A DNA stretch of 64,000 bases from an uncultured Ruminococcus sp. (lineage in GTDB: Bacteria; Bacillota; Clostridia; Oscillospirales; Ruminococcaceae): assembly GCA_947624255.1 (NCBI GenBank), contig CANQJO010000008.1, positions 1 through 64,000 of the forward strand. The letters run 5' to 3'. Below are positions 1 through 9,163 of this stretch, piece by piece (positions within the stretch are counted from its first letter, which is position 1; the number at the start of each line of letters is the position of its first letter). The notes under the pieces are model-generated. The model did no database searches and was not told where the DNA came from. It worked only from the letters and a program-made list of their open reading frames with translations. The position numbers and the translations under genes are program-made.

Positions 1-72
1 TTTATTGTTGTAAAACCAACCGTCCAAACTTTACCAAATAATCGTTGTTAAGGTGTTGCCTACGGCACGCCT

Positions 73-1974
73 TTGAGTAATTCGATGACGGAATTGTACA
101 CAATGCAGAGATATTTACGTCCCGATCTGCTTGAAAATGCGGGCCTTGAAAATTTTGACGACTGGGCGAGTACGTTCGGGGAGGTTGTAAGTCAGCTTGA
201 AATGAAGCCTGCGGGTGACGGTTATCGAATGAAAAACCGTTTTTCAAAATTTGTGAACATTCCCGAACTTATGCAGATGTACAAGGAATTTGCGGACGTT
301 CAGACTGCCGATATGCTTAAATTGCCCGTGCCGAAATTAAAGACGGGAGAGCCTATTGTGGTCAGCGCGAAGCCTAATGATTTGCAAAAGGCGTATATGC
401 AGGAACTGGCGCGGCGTTCCGAGGCTATTCACGGTGGGAACATTGACCCAAGTGAGGATAATATGTTGCGCATTACGCACGAGGCAAGACTTTTGGGACT
501 TGATTCGCGGTGTATTTTCCGAAATTCCGAACCCTCTCCCGACAGCAAGGTGGCAAAATTGCTTGATAATTTGGAGCAGAATTATATGGACACTATGGAG
601 CAAAAAGGCGTACAAATAGTATTCTGCGACATTGCCATAAATGAGGACGCAGAGCATTTTTCGGTATATGAAGCCATAAAGGAGGACCTGATAAAGCGGG
701 GTATTCCCCGCAACGAGATTTGCTTTGCGGGGGACGCCAAAACCGACAAGGCTCGCGCGGAAATGTTTGAACAGCTTAGAAAAGGCGAAAAACGCTTTAT
801 TCTTGCAAGCACCTCAAAGCTCGGAACAGGCGCGAACGTGCAGGACAAAATCTGCGCTATTCATCATTTGGACATCCCGTGGAAACCCTCTGACATCGCC
901 CAGCAAGATGGTCGCGGAATAAGGCAGGGAAACACTTTCGGTGAGGTTGGGATTTATCATTATCTTACCGAGGAAACGTTCGATGCGTACTTGATGGGCA
1001 TTATTACCAACAAGGCGAAATTCATAAATCAGATAATGACCTCCAAAGACCCCGTTCGCGTTGCGGAGGACGTGGACGAAACAGTTTTGACCTACTCCCA
1101 AATGCAGGCGATAGCGTCGGGAAATCCTTTGATTATGGAGAAGATACAGCTTGACAATGACATAGCAAACCTCAAAACCCTTGAAGCGGAGCATAAAAAA
1201 TCTGCTTTTGCAATGCAGGAATTGGCGGAGCGAAAATTGCCGTCCTTAATTGAAAATTATGCGGACTTGCTTCAACAGGCAAGCGGAGATTTGAAAAAAT
1301 TTCAGGAGCAGCGCCCCGAAAATGCGGATTTTAGTATCGAGCTTAACGGAAAAATTTTTGACGAACGCGCCGAGGCTGGCGAGGAATTTGAAAAAGCGAT
1401 TATAAAATGCTCCGCAACGGGGGACAGCATTAAAGTCGGAAAATATTTCGGATTTGATATTTCGGTTGAAAAAAATCGTAACACATTTAATTTGGGAACG
1501 CCCTGCATTGCCGCTTTGAACGGTAATTTGAAGTACACTTGCGAGGTGTCGCTGAAAAATGAAGTCGGCAATATGCGCCGTATCGAAAACCTTGCGGGGT
1601 CGCAGATAAATCAGAAAATTCAGCAGCTTTCCGCAAGTCTTGACAAGGCGAAAAACGACCTTGCCGAAGCAAAGGCAAACGCTGTGAAACCCTTTGAACG
1701 AGCCGCGGAACTGGAGAAAATGCAGAAGCGTTTGGACGTTGTAAATGCCGAGCTTAGCGAAAAGAAAGTCGATATGTCGGGCGATGACGAGCCTATTCCC
1801 GTTTCGGAAGCTCCCGACGATAACGAGCCTGCAAAGGCTGTGAGCGTGACCGTTTCCATACCCGCTATGGCTATGGCTGATACTCCGAACGTTAAGCCAA
1901 AACCCGAAAATATTTCGGAGCAGCCGTCCACAAAACCTAAATTTCAAAACCCATTCAAAAGAAAGGTAAGGTGA
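73..1974 (+). CDS. Conjugative-element SNF2-type helicase, C-terminal part only
   Basis: This is the C-terminal part of a large helicase of the kind carried by Firmicute conjugative elements. The second RecA-like domain is visible: the GTPLSNSMTELY stretch at the very start, SKLGTGANVQD near residue 247, and the motif VI region HHLDIPWKPSDIAQQDGRGI near residue 265. The last 250 residues are coiled-coil-like with a Pro/Lys-rich tail. The reading frame is open back to position 52, where GVAYGTP matches the expected family sequence upstream of the TTG at 73, but a TAA at 49-51 and stops in all three frames beyond it end the homology. The N-terminal half (first helicase lobe, often a methylase domain) is therefore missing and the TTG is only a formal start. 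The next gene begins six bases after the stop. It is probably non-functional; that it is a helicase fragment is fairly certain. Confidence 0.8.
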   Translation: MSNSMTELYTMQRYLRPDLLENAGLENFDDWASTFGEVVSQLEMKPAGDGYRMKNRFSKFVNIPELMQMYKEFADVQTADMLKLPVPKLKTGEPIVVSAKPNDLQKAYMQELARRSEAIHGGNIDPSEDNMLRITHEARLLGLDSRCIFRNSEPSPDSKVAKLLDNLEQNYMDTMEQKGVQIVFCDIAINEDAEHFSVYEAIKEDLIKRGIPRNEICFAGDAKTDKARAEMFEQLRKGEKRFILASTSKLGTGANVQDKICAIHHLDIPWKPSDIAQQDGRGIRQGNTFGEVGIYHYLTEETFDAYLMGIITNKAKFINQIMTSKDPVRVAEDVDETVLTYSQMQAIASGNPLIMEKIQLDNDIANLKTLEAEHKKSAFAMQELAERKLPSLIENYADLLQQASGDLKKFQEQRPENADFSIELNGKIFDERAEAGEEFEKAIIKCSATGDSIKVGKYFGFDISVEKNRNTFNLGTPCIAALNGNLKYTCEVSLKNEVGNMRRIENLAGSQINQKIQQLSASLDKAKNDLAEAKANAVKPFERAAELEKMQKRLDVVNAELSEKKVDMSGDDEPIPVSEAPDDNEPAKAVSVTVSIPAMAMADTPNVKPKPENISEQPSTKPKFQNPFKRKVR

Positions 1975-1979
1975 TTTTT

Positions 1980-3074
1980 ATGTACATCAGAAGCAGAAAT
2001 GAAAGTATTGAACAGCTTTCCCAATCGCTTAATCCCGAACAGCTTCGCAAGGCGATAACGCAGCGGTACAGCGCGTTGTCGCTGTCGGTAATTGCAGATT
2101 TCAAAAAGGAATATGCCGACAAGCTTATTGACAGCAGATTTTCAGCGGAAACGATAAATAAGCTGACGAGGGCTTACTATGACGAAAAAATAAATTCCGA
2201 GGATTTGTTTATTGCGGTGAAATATTCGGGCGGTGAAAATGAAAAATACATTGACGATTTTCTTGACAGCATTGACAAGGGATTTTATCACGGAACCGCC
2301 GCGAAAACCTTTTTGGCAGTCTTGTTTGAGGACTGCAATTACAAAGAAGCTGCGGAGTATGTGAAGTCGGGGGCGTTCTACCCTACGGAGTACGGAAGTC
2401 TTTCCCTTGAAAAAGACGTCGCTGTTGAGCTTGATAAAATGGGCGTACCGCTCCGCGCCTGCGAGGGTTTCAATAACAATTATGATGTGGACGATTTGAA
2501 TGAAGCGTTGGAGAAGTACGCGGCAATTTTTGTTCGGGACAAAAATCTTGCAGTCAAGGTTTGCGAATATATGAAGCTGCCCGACTGGAGCAATTTCAGA
2601 AGTCAGGTCGAGCTTGCAATGGGTACTGAAATTGCCTGTTTATCGGGCGATATGTTGAGTGGACTTCGTGATAAATATTTACACGAAAACCGCTGCATTG
2701 CATTGTCGCAAAAGGTAAATGACGAGTACGGTAAATTTATTGCCGATATGAAAAAAGAGCCTGCTGACGTTATTATCGAATCGGCTTATGAAATTGTCAG
2801 CAAAGATAATATTGCTACGTACTGTCAGGAGTGCAATGTTGAACTTTCGGAAAAACAGTTCTCCGCTCTGATGTCAAGCAAAAATACTCTCGACGAGGTT
2901 TACAGAGAATGGTGCGATAACGGCGAATGGCACGGTATTGACGATATTGGACTGGCTCTTGAGGAAACCGCCGACCGCATACAGATTTCTCTTGACAGGA
3001 AAATTTCCGAGCAGAAAGCAGAGCCTGTTCCCGAACAGAAGCAGGCGGTGAAGCCGAAAAATAAATCAAGGTAA
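1980..3074 (+). CDS. DUF3848-containing protein of a conjugative element
   Basis: A protein of 364 residues with unknown function. The C-terminal third (about residues 255-335) contains PADVIIESAYEIVSKDNI and the following LDEVYREWCDN segment, which match the DUF3848 family commonly encoded between the helicase and ArdC-type genes of Firmicute integrative elements. The N-terminal part is helical without recognisable motifs, and the tail is Lys/Pro-rich (PEQKQAVKPKNKSR), like the tails of its neighbours. The ATG at 1980 is preferred over an in-frame GTG at 1971 because the AAGGTAAGG sequence before it is then correctly spaced. It lies between the truncated helicase and the 114-residue protein in what looks like one transcription unit. 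Confidence 0.7.
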   Translation: MYIRSRNESIEQLSQSLNPEQLRKAITQRYSALSLSVIADFKKEYADKLIDSRFSAETINKLTRAYYDEKINSEDLFIAVKYSGGENEKYIDDFLDSIDKGFYHGTAAKTFLAVLFEDCNYKEAAEYVKSGAFYPTEYGSLSLEKDVAVELDKMGVPLRACEGFNNNYDVDDLNEALEKYAAIFVRDKNLAVKVCEYMKLPDWSNFRSQVELAMGTEIACLSGDMLSGLRDKYLHENRCIALSQKVNDEYGKFIADMKKEPADVIIESAYEIVSKDNIATYCQECNVELSEKQFSALMSSKNTLDEVYREWCDNGEWHGIDDIGLALEETADRIQISLDRKISEQKAEPVPEQKQAVKPKNKSR

Positions 3075-3094
3075 AGAACAGGAGGAATTGTAAA

Positions 3095-3439
3095 ATGAGG
3101 AAAATGGAATTTATGAGATACACGGGAACACAGCTTATCGCGCTTTGTTCCGACTTATATAAAAAAGAAAAAATTAAAAATTTTACCGTAAAGGTAGAGT
3201 ACAATAATGTTATTGTGCGCGTAAGGGATTTTATCACTACAGATATTCATTTTTACCATACGGGTAAAATCGTTTTTCGTCAGTATTTTCACGATGGTTC
3301 AAGATTTGACAAAGATTATTACATATGGGAAGAAACTACCGCTAATGAGAATGTTGCTAAAAAACTTAAAACCGATTTCAGAAAATATCTTATGAGTGAA
3401 GAAAAAGCGACTATTCAATATATAGAGCAGGAGGTCTGA
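3095..3439 (+). CDS. Hypothetical protein, 114 aa, in conjugative-element operon
   Basis: I do not recognise this protein. It has 114 residues, is rich in aromatic and charged residues with probable beta-strands in the first half (FTVKVEYNNVIVRVRDF), and has no signal peptide or membrane segment. It has a strong ribosome binding site (AGGAGG, 9 bases before the ATG) and sits 20 bases after the DUF3848 gene and two bases before the large ArdC-type gene, so it is almost certainly a real member of this operon. Its position suggests an accessory role in element transfer or maintenance, but nothing in the sequence shows what it does. Confidence 0.6.
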   Translation: MRKMEFMRYTGTQLIALCSDLYKKEKIKNFTVKVEYNNVIVRVRDFITTDIHFYHTGKIVFRQYFHDGSRFDKDYYIWEETTANENVAKKLKTDFRKYLMSEEKATIQYIEQEV

Positions 3440-3441
3440 TT

Positions 3442-6400
3442 ATGGCAAAAAAAGAATATACCCCCGAAGAGGTTCGGGAATACAACAATCGCAAACAGGC
3501 GGAAATAGACGAGATGATACAGCGTATCGACGAGGGTGTAAACGCAGTTTTTGAGTCGGAAAAATATAAGGAGTACCTTAAATTTGCGTCTAAATTCACC
3601 GATTATTCCGCACGAAACACTATGCTGATAAATCTGCAAAGACCCGACGCGACGTTGGTTGCGGCATACGGAAAATGGAAACAGCTTGGTCGTCAGGTGG
3701 AAAAGGGCGAAACAGGAATTTCAATTCTCGCGCCCGTGACTTACAAAACAAATAACGTTCTGGAGGTTGAGCGTCCTGCTGTTGACGAGTTTGGAAATCA
3801 GCTTTACAATGATGACGGTACGGAAAAAGTTGAGACCGTTGAAAAGCCTTTGGAGGGACTTGCTTTCAAAAAAGTGTACGTTTTTGACGTTTCCCAAACT
3901 TCTGGAAAAGAAATTCCCGATCCGTTTAACGAGCTTACGGGGGACATTGATGCAAGCCGAAAAGAAGCGGTTTTCGCCGCTTTGAAAAAGGTCGCGGACG
4001 CTGAATTTGAGTTTAAGGACATACAGGGCGGCGCAAAAGGTTACTACAGCGCTGCAAAAAATCTTATCGTCATCAATACGGGAATGAGCGACGCGCAGAC
4101 CCTTAAAACCGCTTTTCACGAAACGGCGCACAATCTTTTGCATGACCCGAAAAAGAAAATCGTTACCGCAAAATCTCCCCGAAACGAAAAAGAAGTGCAG
4201 GCGGAATCCGTCGCCTTTATGGTTGCGGAAAAATTCGGACTAGACACCTCCGAGTACAGTTTTCCGTACATAGCTTCGTGGAGCGAGGGCAAGCAGCTTG
4301 AACAGCTTAAAAATTCCTTGCAGGAAATTCAGGCGGCTGCTAAAAAAATATCCGATGAAATTGAATCGGAGCTTTTGAAAATGCAGAAAAGACATCTTAC
4401 CCTTGACGAAAAATTAGCCGATAACGAGCTTAACAATATCCAAAAGGCTGAATTTCTTATTGAGGACTGTTCCGACAGAGGCGTAAATTTTTCGAGGGAG
4501 GATAGCGAAAAAATTCTTGATTTTGCAAAAAATACAGAGGATATTTATGAAACGGCGCAGCTTGTTTCCGATATGGAAATTATCCAAATGCAGCGGGACA
4601 GCTACGGTTACGACTTCACAAATATGAACCCTATCGACACCAAAGAAGCCGCATTAGCGGCATTTGACAAGGGCGAAGCCGTCTATCTTCTGTACCCCGA
4701 CAACACCGAGGGACTTGCGGAAAACCGCTCCGATATTGAAAATTTTGACGGATATTTCGGTATAGAAAAAGAACCCGATTTGAATAAAATTCGGGAGCAG
4801 AACAGTCAGCTAATTCCCGTTTCCAAAGAGATTGCTTTGGATATGTTTGACAAGGATTTGGACGTTTTTATTGACGAAAAAATTGCCGAAAATCGCTCCG
4901 AAATCGAAAATGCTCCCGACAATAAAAAGCTGTATCTTTCGGAATATCAGTACGCGGCGCAGCTTGATTTTGAAAATCCGAAAGTCACAAATACCGCGCC
5001 CGTATCTGAAAAAAATATTATCGGCAACACACCTTACCGAGAGCTTGGGGACAAGTCGAAATTGCAGTATTACAAAAATCTGAAAAACCGTCACGCCGAA
5101 AATATTGCCGCACAGCTTAATGCGGACGGAATACGTTTCAGCGGTTTGAAAAAAGAGTGGACTACCACGATTACAATAAATAAGACAGATATTCCGAGGT
5201 ACGAAGCCGCTGTCGAAAAGGTAAAGGCTGGATATGATAAAGCAAAAAATGCTGCAAAAAATACTGCCGAAATTCCCGATAATTATTCTCAAAACAATAA
5301 TTATGAAAAGCCAGCAAAGCCTGTTCAGGAAAGTGTTTCGCCTGCTGCAAAATCGGACAAAACCGACATCGGAAATACCCCTTATGAAGATATGGGAGAC
5401 AAGTCGGAATTGCAGGTGTACAGAAATTTGAAACCCCGTCACGCCGAAAATATTGCCGCACAATTAAACGCGGACGGTATTAAATTCAGCGGCGTAAAAA
5501 TGGGTACGGTGGCGGCGATCGCCGTTAAAAAATCGGACGTTTCAAAATATGAAGCTGCTGTTGAAAAGGTCAAAGCAAGTTACAAAAAGACGGAAACGCC
5601 GACAGCAAAGCCTTTATCTGTAACGGCTGAAATTGACAAAGCTATTTCGGATAATAACTACGAACTTTATCATTACGATTTGAAAAAAGCGGCTTACACG
5701 GTCATAGAAAAGTGCGGCGTTGAGCGTACCTCAAAAATTCTTGCGGACTATATAAATTCCCGCGGTTATGACGGTCGTATTTCTTCGCAAAACAAGGCTT
5801 GGGCGAAAAGCTTTGAACCGCCGACAAACCGTTACGGTCCTGTTTTCAAGACGCACCCGACGGTGCTTGACGGGTTTATTGACAGCTTTCGCGATAGAAT
5901 AAAATCCCTTGAAATTAAGTCCCTGCCGCCTTTATACGATGATAAATTTTTATATTCATCGGAGCGCGTGGAGCTTCGGGACGATTACCGCGGCATACCC
6001 GAAACCAACTACTATATGTCCTCCGCAAACGAGTATTTTGTGGAGGGTATCGGCTGGCTTGATAATTCCGCATACGACCGCGAGCAGAAAATGTCAGGAC
6101 TTTCCGCAAAAGAATTTTACGCAAAGGTCACGCAGATAAACGCGGACTACATTGACGCTTCGGGCAGCGTCGGGCAGATAGACTTGTCAAAATCGGACTA
6201 TGATTTGCTTACCGAAAAGACCTATTCTCCCGAAAATTCCGAAAAGCTTGAAGCGGCGAAAGCGGCTTTGCAGGAGCGCAAAACCGAGGCGGGGATTACA
6301 GAAAAGCCTGTTGAATATTACGCCGTTCGTCAGACCAACGACCATAAATTTGCGATTTGTACTATCAGCGCGGACGGACTTGTAACCCCCGTAAAACCGA

Positions 6401-7158
6401 ACCTTGGGACGGTTGCCGAAGCTAAAAAGGCAATGCTTGAACTGTACGAAAACAAAAAGGACAGCGTGAAATGTCAGTTTATTCACCCGCAGAATTTGGA
6501 CGAAAAATCGGCGGAGCTTTACAAAAATATGCCGCGGGAAACTCCCGACGTTACCTACCGTATTCAGGTAAATCCGCGAAAAAATGCCGCTGCGGACAAC
6601 ACCCATTTTTTGCAGGAATACATAAAAAATCCCGACGATACTTACAAGGTCGGAGAGGTCATCTGCAAGGGCGATTTTGAAAAATGCAACGCTAAATTGG
6701 CTGACATTTTAGCGAACGGCATTGAACGTCAGCAGGAGAAAAATGTTGATAAGCCCGATTTTGAGATTTATCAGCTTAAAAAATCCGACGATAATATTTA
6801 CATACGCTTTGAACCGCTTGAACGGCTTGCGGAGCTTGGACAGAAGCCCGATTTTTCAAACTATTACAAGATTTACGAGGGAGATTTGTCGGCGGTGAAC
6901 GTCCGCGGGGATACTGTCGGCGATAAGCTGGAGGCGATATTCGTTAAATTCAACCTTGACCGTCCCGAAGATTTTAAGGGGCATTCGCTTAGCGTTTCGG
7001 ACGTTGTTGTTATGGACGATAAGGCGTACTATGTGGACGCTGTTGGCTTTCAGCCGCTCAAAGAATTTAAGCCTATTGAAAAAAATATTGATAAAGAAAA
7101 GGCGGAGGCTGTTCCCGAACAGGAGAAGCAGAAGCCGTCCAAAAAGCCTAAACTGTGA
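3442..7158 (+). CDS. Large ArdC-type ssDNA-binding / zincin metallopeptidase / YodL-domain protein
   Basis: A multidomain protein of 1238 residues typical of Firmicute conjugative elements. Residues 1-150 resemble the ArdC N-terminal ssDNA-binding domain (DYSARNTMLINLQRPDATLV, then GRQVEKGETGISILAP). A zincin-like peptidase domain follows with the zinc motif HETAH at residues 226-230. Around residues 385-455 a YodL-like domain is visible (MNPIDTKEAALAAFDKGEAV). Two imperfect tandem copies of a roughly 70-residue module begin with IGNTPY near residues 527 and 643 and share RHAENIAAQLNADGI. The C-terminal part holds further small globular domains and a Lys/Pro tail. ArdC-like proteins are proposed to protect incoming single-stranded DNA or cleave host factors during establishment; the role here is inferred from that family. 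Start set by AGGAGG 9 bases before the ATG. Confidence 0.8.
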   Translation: MAKKEYTPEEVREYNNRKQAEIDEMIQRIDEGVNAVFESEKYKEYLKFASKFTDYSARNTMLINLQRPDATLVAAYGKWKQLGRQVEKGETGISILAPVTYKTNNVLEVERPAVDEFGNQLYNDDGTEKVETVEKPLEGLAFKKVYVFDVSQTSGKEIPDPFNELTGDIDASRKEAVFAALKKVADAEFEFKDIQGGAKGYYSAAKNLIVINTGMSDAQTLKTAFHETAHNLLHDPKKKIVTAKSPRNEKEVQAESVAFMVAEKFGLDTSEYSFPYIASWSEGKQLEQLKNSLQEIQAAAKKISDEIESELLKMQKRHLTLDEKLADNELNNIQKAEFLIEDCSDRGVNFSREDSEKILDFAKNTEDIYETAQLVSDMEIIQMQRDSYGYDFTNMNPIDTKEAALAAFDKGEAVYLLYPDNTEGLAENRSDIENFDGYFGIEKEPDLNKIREQNSQLIPVSKEIALDMFDKDLDVFIDEKIAENRSEIENAPDNKKLYLSEYQYAAQLDFENPKVTNTAPVSEKNIIGNTPYRELGDKSKLQYYKNLKNRHAENIAAQLNADGIRFSGLKKEWTTTITINKTDIPRYEAAVEKVKAGYDKAKNAAKNTAEIPDNYSQNNNYEKPAKPVQESVSPAAKSDKTDIGNTPYEDMGDKSELQVYRNLKPRHAENIAAQLNADGIKFSGVKMGTVAAIAVKKSDVSKYEAAVEKVKASYKKTETPTAKPLSVTAEIDKAISDNNYELYHYDLKKAAYTVIEKCGVERTSKILADYINSRGYDGRISSQNKAWAKSFEPPTNRYGPVFKTHPTVLDGFIDSFRDRIKSLEIKSLPPLYDDKFLYSSERVELRDDYRGIPETNYYMSSANEYFVEGIGWLDNSAYDREQKMSGLSAKEFYAKVTQINADYIDASGSVGQIDLSKSDYDLLTEKTYSPENSEKLEAAKAALQERKTEAGITEKPVEYYAVRQTNDHKFAICTISADGLVTPVKPNLGTVAEAKKAMLELYENKKDSVKCQFIHPQNLDEKSAELYKNMPRETPDVTYRIQVNPRKNAAADNTHFLQEYIKNPDDTYKVGEVICKGDFEKCNAKLADILANGIERQQEKNVDKPDFEIYQLKKSDDNIYIRFEPLERLAELGQKPDFSNYYKIYEGDLSAVNVRGDTVGDKLEAIFVKFNLDRPEDFKGHSLSVSDVVVMDDKAYYVDAVGFQPLKEFKPIEKNIDKEKAEAVPEQEKQKPSKKPKL

Positions 7159-7171
7159 TTGGAGGACGATA

Positions 7172-7375
7172 ATGAGTACGCTTACGGTTAAAGAAAGATC
7201 GCTTTTGAAATCTCTCGGCTGCAAGGACAAGGCGCAGGCTGTTTCCGTTCTTAATGATATGCTGCCGCTTCTGCCTGTGCGTTCCGCGATGTTTAAGACG
7301 GCGCTGGCGCTTTTTTACAAGCTGAAAAATTTTGATATTGATTATGAGTTTGAAATGGCGGGAGAAGAAATGTAA
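7172..7375 (+). CDS. Small hypothetical protein, 67 aa
   Basis: A small acidic, helical protein beginning MSTLTVKERSLLKSLGC. The ATG at 7172 is chosen because GGAGG lies seven bases upstream; a longer frame reaching back into the preceding gene is not needed. It is the last gene of the left operon, 13 bases after the ArdC-type gene and followed by a strong hairpin terminator. No domain is recognised. Function unknown; real by position and ribosome binding site. Confidence 0.6.
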   Translation: MSTLTVKERSLLKSLGCKDKAQAVSVLNDMLPLLPVRSAMFKTALALFYKLKNFDIDYEFEMAGEEM

Positions 7376-7404
7376 TATTTTAAAGCTGCAAATATAAAAA
7401 TTAA

Positions 7405-7446
7405 AAGGCAATCTTACGATTTTAAATTGTAAGGTTGCTTTTTTTT
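7405..7446 (+). terminator. Rho-independent terminator after left conjugation operon
   Basis: A stem of about 14 pairs (GGCAATCTTACGAT against its near-complement with G-U pairs, loop TTTAAA) followed by a run of eight T. It separates the conjugation operon from the nuclease gene. Confidence 0.8.
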
Positions 7447-7499
7447 AAAATTTATGTTACTATATATACAGAAAATATTTTTACTGAAAGGAGCCGCCT

Positions 7500-8534
7500 A
7501 TGTCTAATGAAATCGAAAAAACGTTTAACTCCGCCGATACAGAGCAAACTTATACTATTATAAGAAACAGCGTCATATCCGCCCAAAGCAGGATATACAC
7601 TGCCGTTAATTCAGCTATGGTGCAGGCATATTGGGAAATAGGAGAGCAAATATATCTCGCTTGCGGAGAGAACGATAGAGCGGAATACGGAAAAGGCTTG
7701 CTGCAATTCCTTTCCGATAAACTTACAGCAGAGTTCGGAAAAGGCTATACGGTACGCAATTTGAGAAATATGAGGCAGTTTTATATTGCCTATCAAAAAC
7801 GGCACACGCTGTGTACCGAATTGAGTTGGTCGCATTATAGGATTTTAATGCGTATCAGTGATGAGGAACGCAGAAGCTGGTATACCGAGGAATGTGCAAA
7901 ATCGGGCTGGAGCGTCCGCCAGCTTGAACGACAGATAAATACAATGTTTTATGACCGACTGCTTGCGAGCAAGGACAAAGAGCCTGTTTCGGAGGAAATT
8001 CAGAAAATAGAGCCTAAGCCCGAATACGAAAAAATTATCCGCGACCCTTATGTTCTTGAATTTTTGGACTTGCCTGCCAATCCGCACTTTTATGAAAAGG
8101 ATTTAGAACAGGCGTTGATAGAACATCTGCAAAAATTTCTGCTTGAATTGGGCAGAGGATTTTGTTTTGAAGCAAGGCAGAAGGAAATCAGCTTTGACGG
8201 CAGGCACTTCTATATCGACCTTGTGTTCTATAACTACATTCTTAAATGCTTTGTTCTTATAGATTTGAAAATCGGCGACCTTACACATCAGGATTTGGGA
8301 CAAATGCAGATGTACGTTAATTACTATACCCGCGAACTGATGAACGAGGGCGACAATCCGCCGATAGGAATAGTGCTGTGTGCCGACAAGAGCGACGCTA
8401 TTGTAAAATACACGCTGCCCGAAGATAACAGGCAGGTGTTTGCCGCAAAATACATGACGTGTATTCCCAGCGAGGAAGAATTTAAGCGTGAACTTAACTT
8501 GAACGATTTTAAAAAGCTGGACGACCGCATATGA
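7500..8534 (+). CDS. YhcG/DUF1016-type PDDEXK nuclease-domain protein
   Basis: A protein of 344 residues of the YhcG (DUF1016) family. The N-terminal helical domain has the family signatures YWEIGEQI (near residue 42) and LRNMRQFY (near residue 85) plus LSWSHYRILMRI. The C-terminal PDDEXK nuclease-like domain has FYIDLVFYN and VLIDLKIGDL around residues 238-262, giving the Asp...Asp-x-Lys pattern. Families of this type include proteins tied to restriction systems and mobile elements; no restriction genes are present here. The ribosome binding site is AAAGGAG, 8 bases before the ATG. The stop overlaps the start of the phosphopantetheinyl transferase gene by 4 bases, implying translational coupling. 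It is cargo of the mobile element; the biological role is open. Confidence 0.88.
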   Translation: MSNEIEKTFNSADTEQTYTIIRNSVISAQSRIYTAVNSAMVQAYWEIGEQIYLACGENDRAEYGKGLLQFLSDKLTAEFGKGYTVRNLRNMRQFYIAYQKRHTLCTELSWSHYRILMRISDEERRSWYTEECAKSGWSVRQLERQINTMFYDRLLASKDKEPVSEEIQKIEPKPEYEKIIRDPYVLEFLDLPANPHFYEKDLEQALIEHLQKFLLELGRGFCFEARQKEISFDGRHFYIDLVFYNYILKCFVLIDLKIGDLTHQDLGQMQMYVNYYTRELMNEGDNPPIGIVLCADKSDAIVKYTLPEDNRQVFAAKYMTCIPSEEEFKRELNLNDFKKLDDRI

Positions 8535-9163
8535 ATATTATAATAGTATATGTCGATTTATTGAAGCCTTTTGCGGAATATGAAAAATATTTGCCGTTGG
8601 TTTCATCTGAGAGGCAGGAAAGAATATCTCGCTTAAAATCCGAGAAAGATAAAATTATTTCACTTTGCACGGAATTGCTTATTCGGCACGAAATTTCGCA
8701 GCAGCTTAACATTCCCTTTTCAGAAATTGTTTTCGGATATGGAGAACACGGAAAACCGTATATTTTGAACGATAGAGATTACTGCTTTTCGATTTCGCAT
8801 TCCGATAACTGTATTGCATTTTCGGGAGGAAATTTTCCAATAGGAATTGACGTTGAGCAGCTTTCGCGCGGAAATATTAAAATAGCAAAACGGTTCTTTA
8901 CTGACAATGAATACAATTTCATTAAAACAAGCAAAGAACCGCATGAAGATTTCTGTAAAATATGGACTTCCAAAGAAGCGTATTTAAAAATGCTGGGTGT
9001 TGGATTATCAAAATCATTGAGGTCGTTTGATGTTACCGATAAAAGCCTTGGCTGCTGCTTCAGGACTAAACGGCTGTCTGAATTTATGCTTACCGTATGC
9101 GCTGAAAAAATAATCAATGAGATTATTGTAAACGAAATAAAATTTGAAAGTATACTTAAATAG
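8531..9163 (+). CDS. Sfp-type 4'-phosphopantetheinyl transferase
   Basis: A protein of 210 residues. Enzymes of this family move the 4'-phosphopantetheine arm of coenzyme A onto a serine of carrier proteins. The conserved elements are present in order: the substrate-side ISHSDNCIAF near residue 88, the Mg-binding IGIDVE near residue 97, and WTSKEAYLKMLGVGLSK near residue 143. Length fits Sfp-type enzymes. No carrier protein, NRPS, PKS or fatty-acid gene is in the window, so its partner is elsewhere in the element or genome. It overlaps the YhcG gene by 4 bases (ATG inside the end of the upstream frame) and converges with the relaxase gene, overlapping its end by 8 bases. Confidence 0.88.
   Translation: MNIIIVYVDLLKPFAEYEKYLPLVSSERQERISRLKSEKDKIISLCTELLIRHEISQQLNIPFSEIVFGYGEHGKPYILNDRDYCFSISHSDNCIAFSGGNFPIGIDVEQLSRGNIKIAKRFFTDNEYNFIKTSKEPHEDFCKIWTSKEAYLKMLGVGLSKSLRSFDVTDKSLGCCFRTKRLSEFMLTVCAEKIINEIIVNEIKFESILK

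Noticed and set aside
7500..9163. Calling the nuclease/PPTase pair a toxin-antitoxin or defence system
   Set aside because: Gene overlap alone is not enough; neither protein has an antitoxin-like feature, so it is listed only as an observation.
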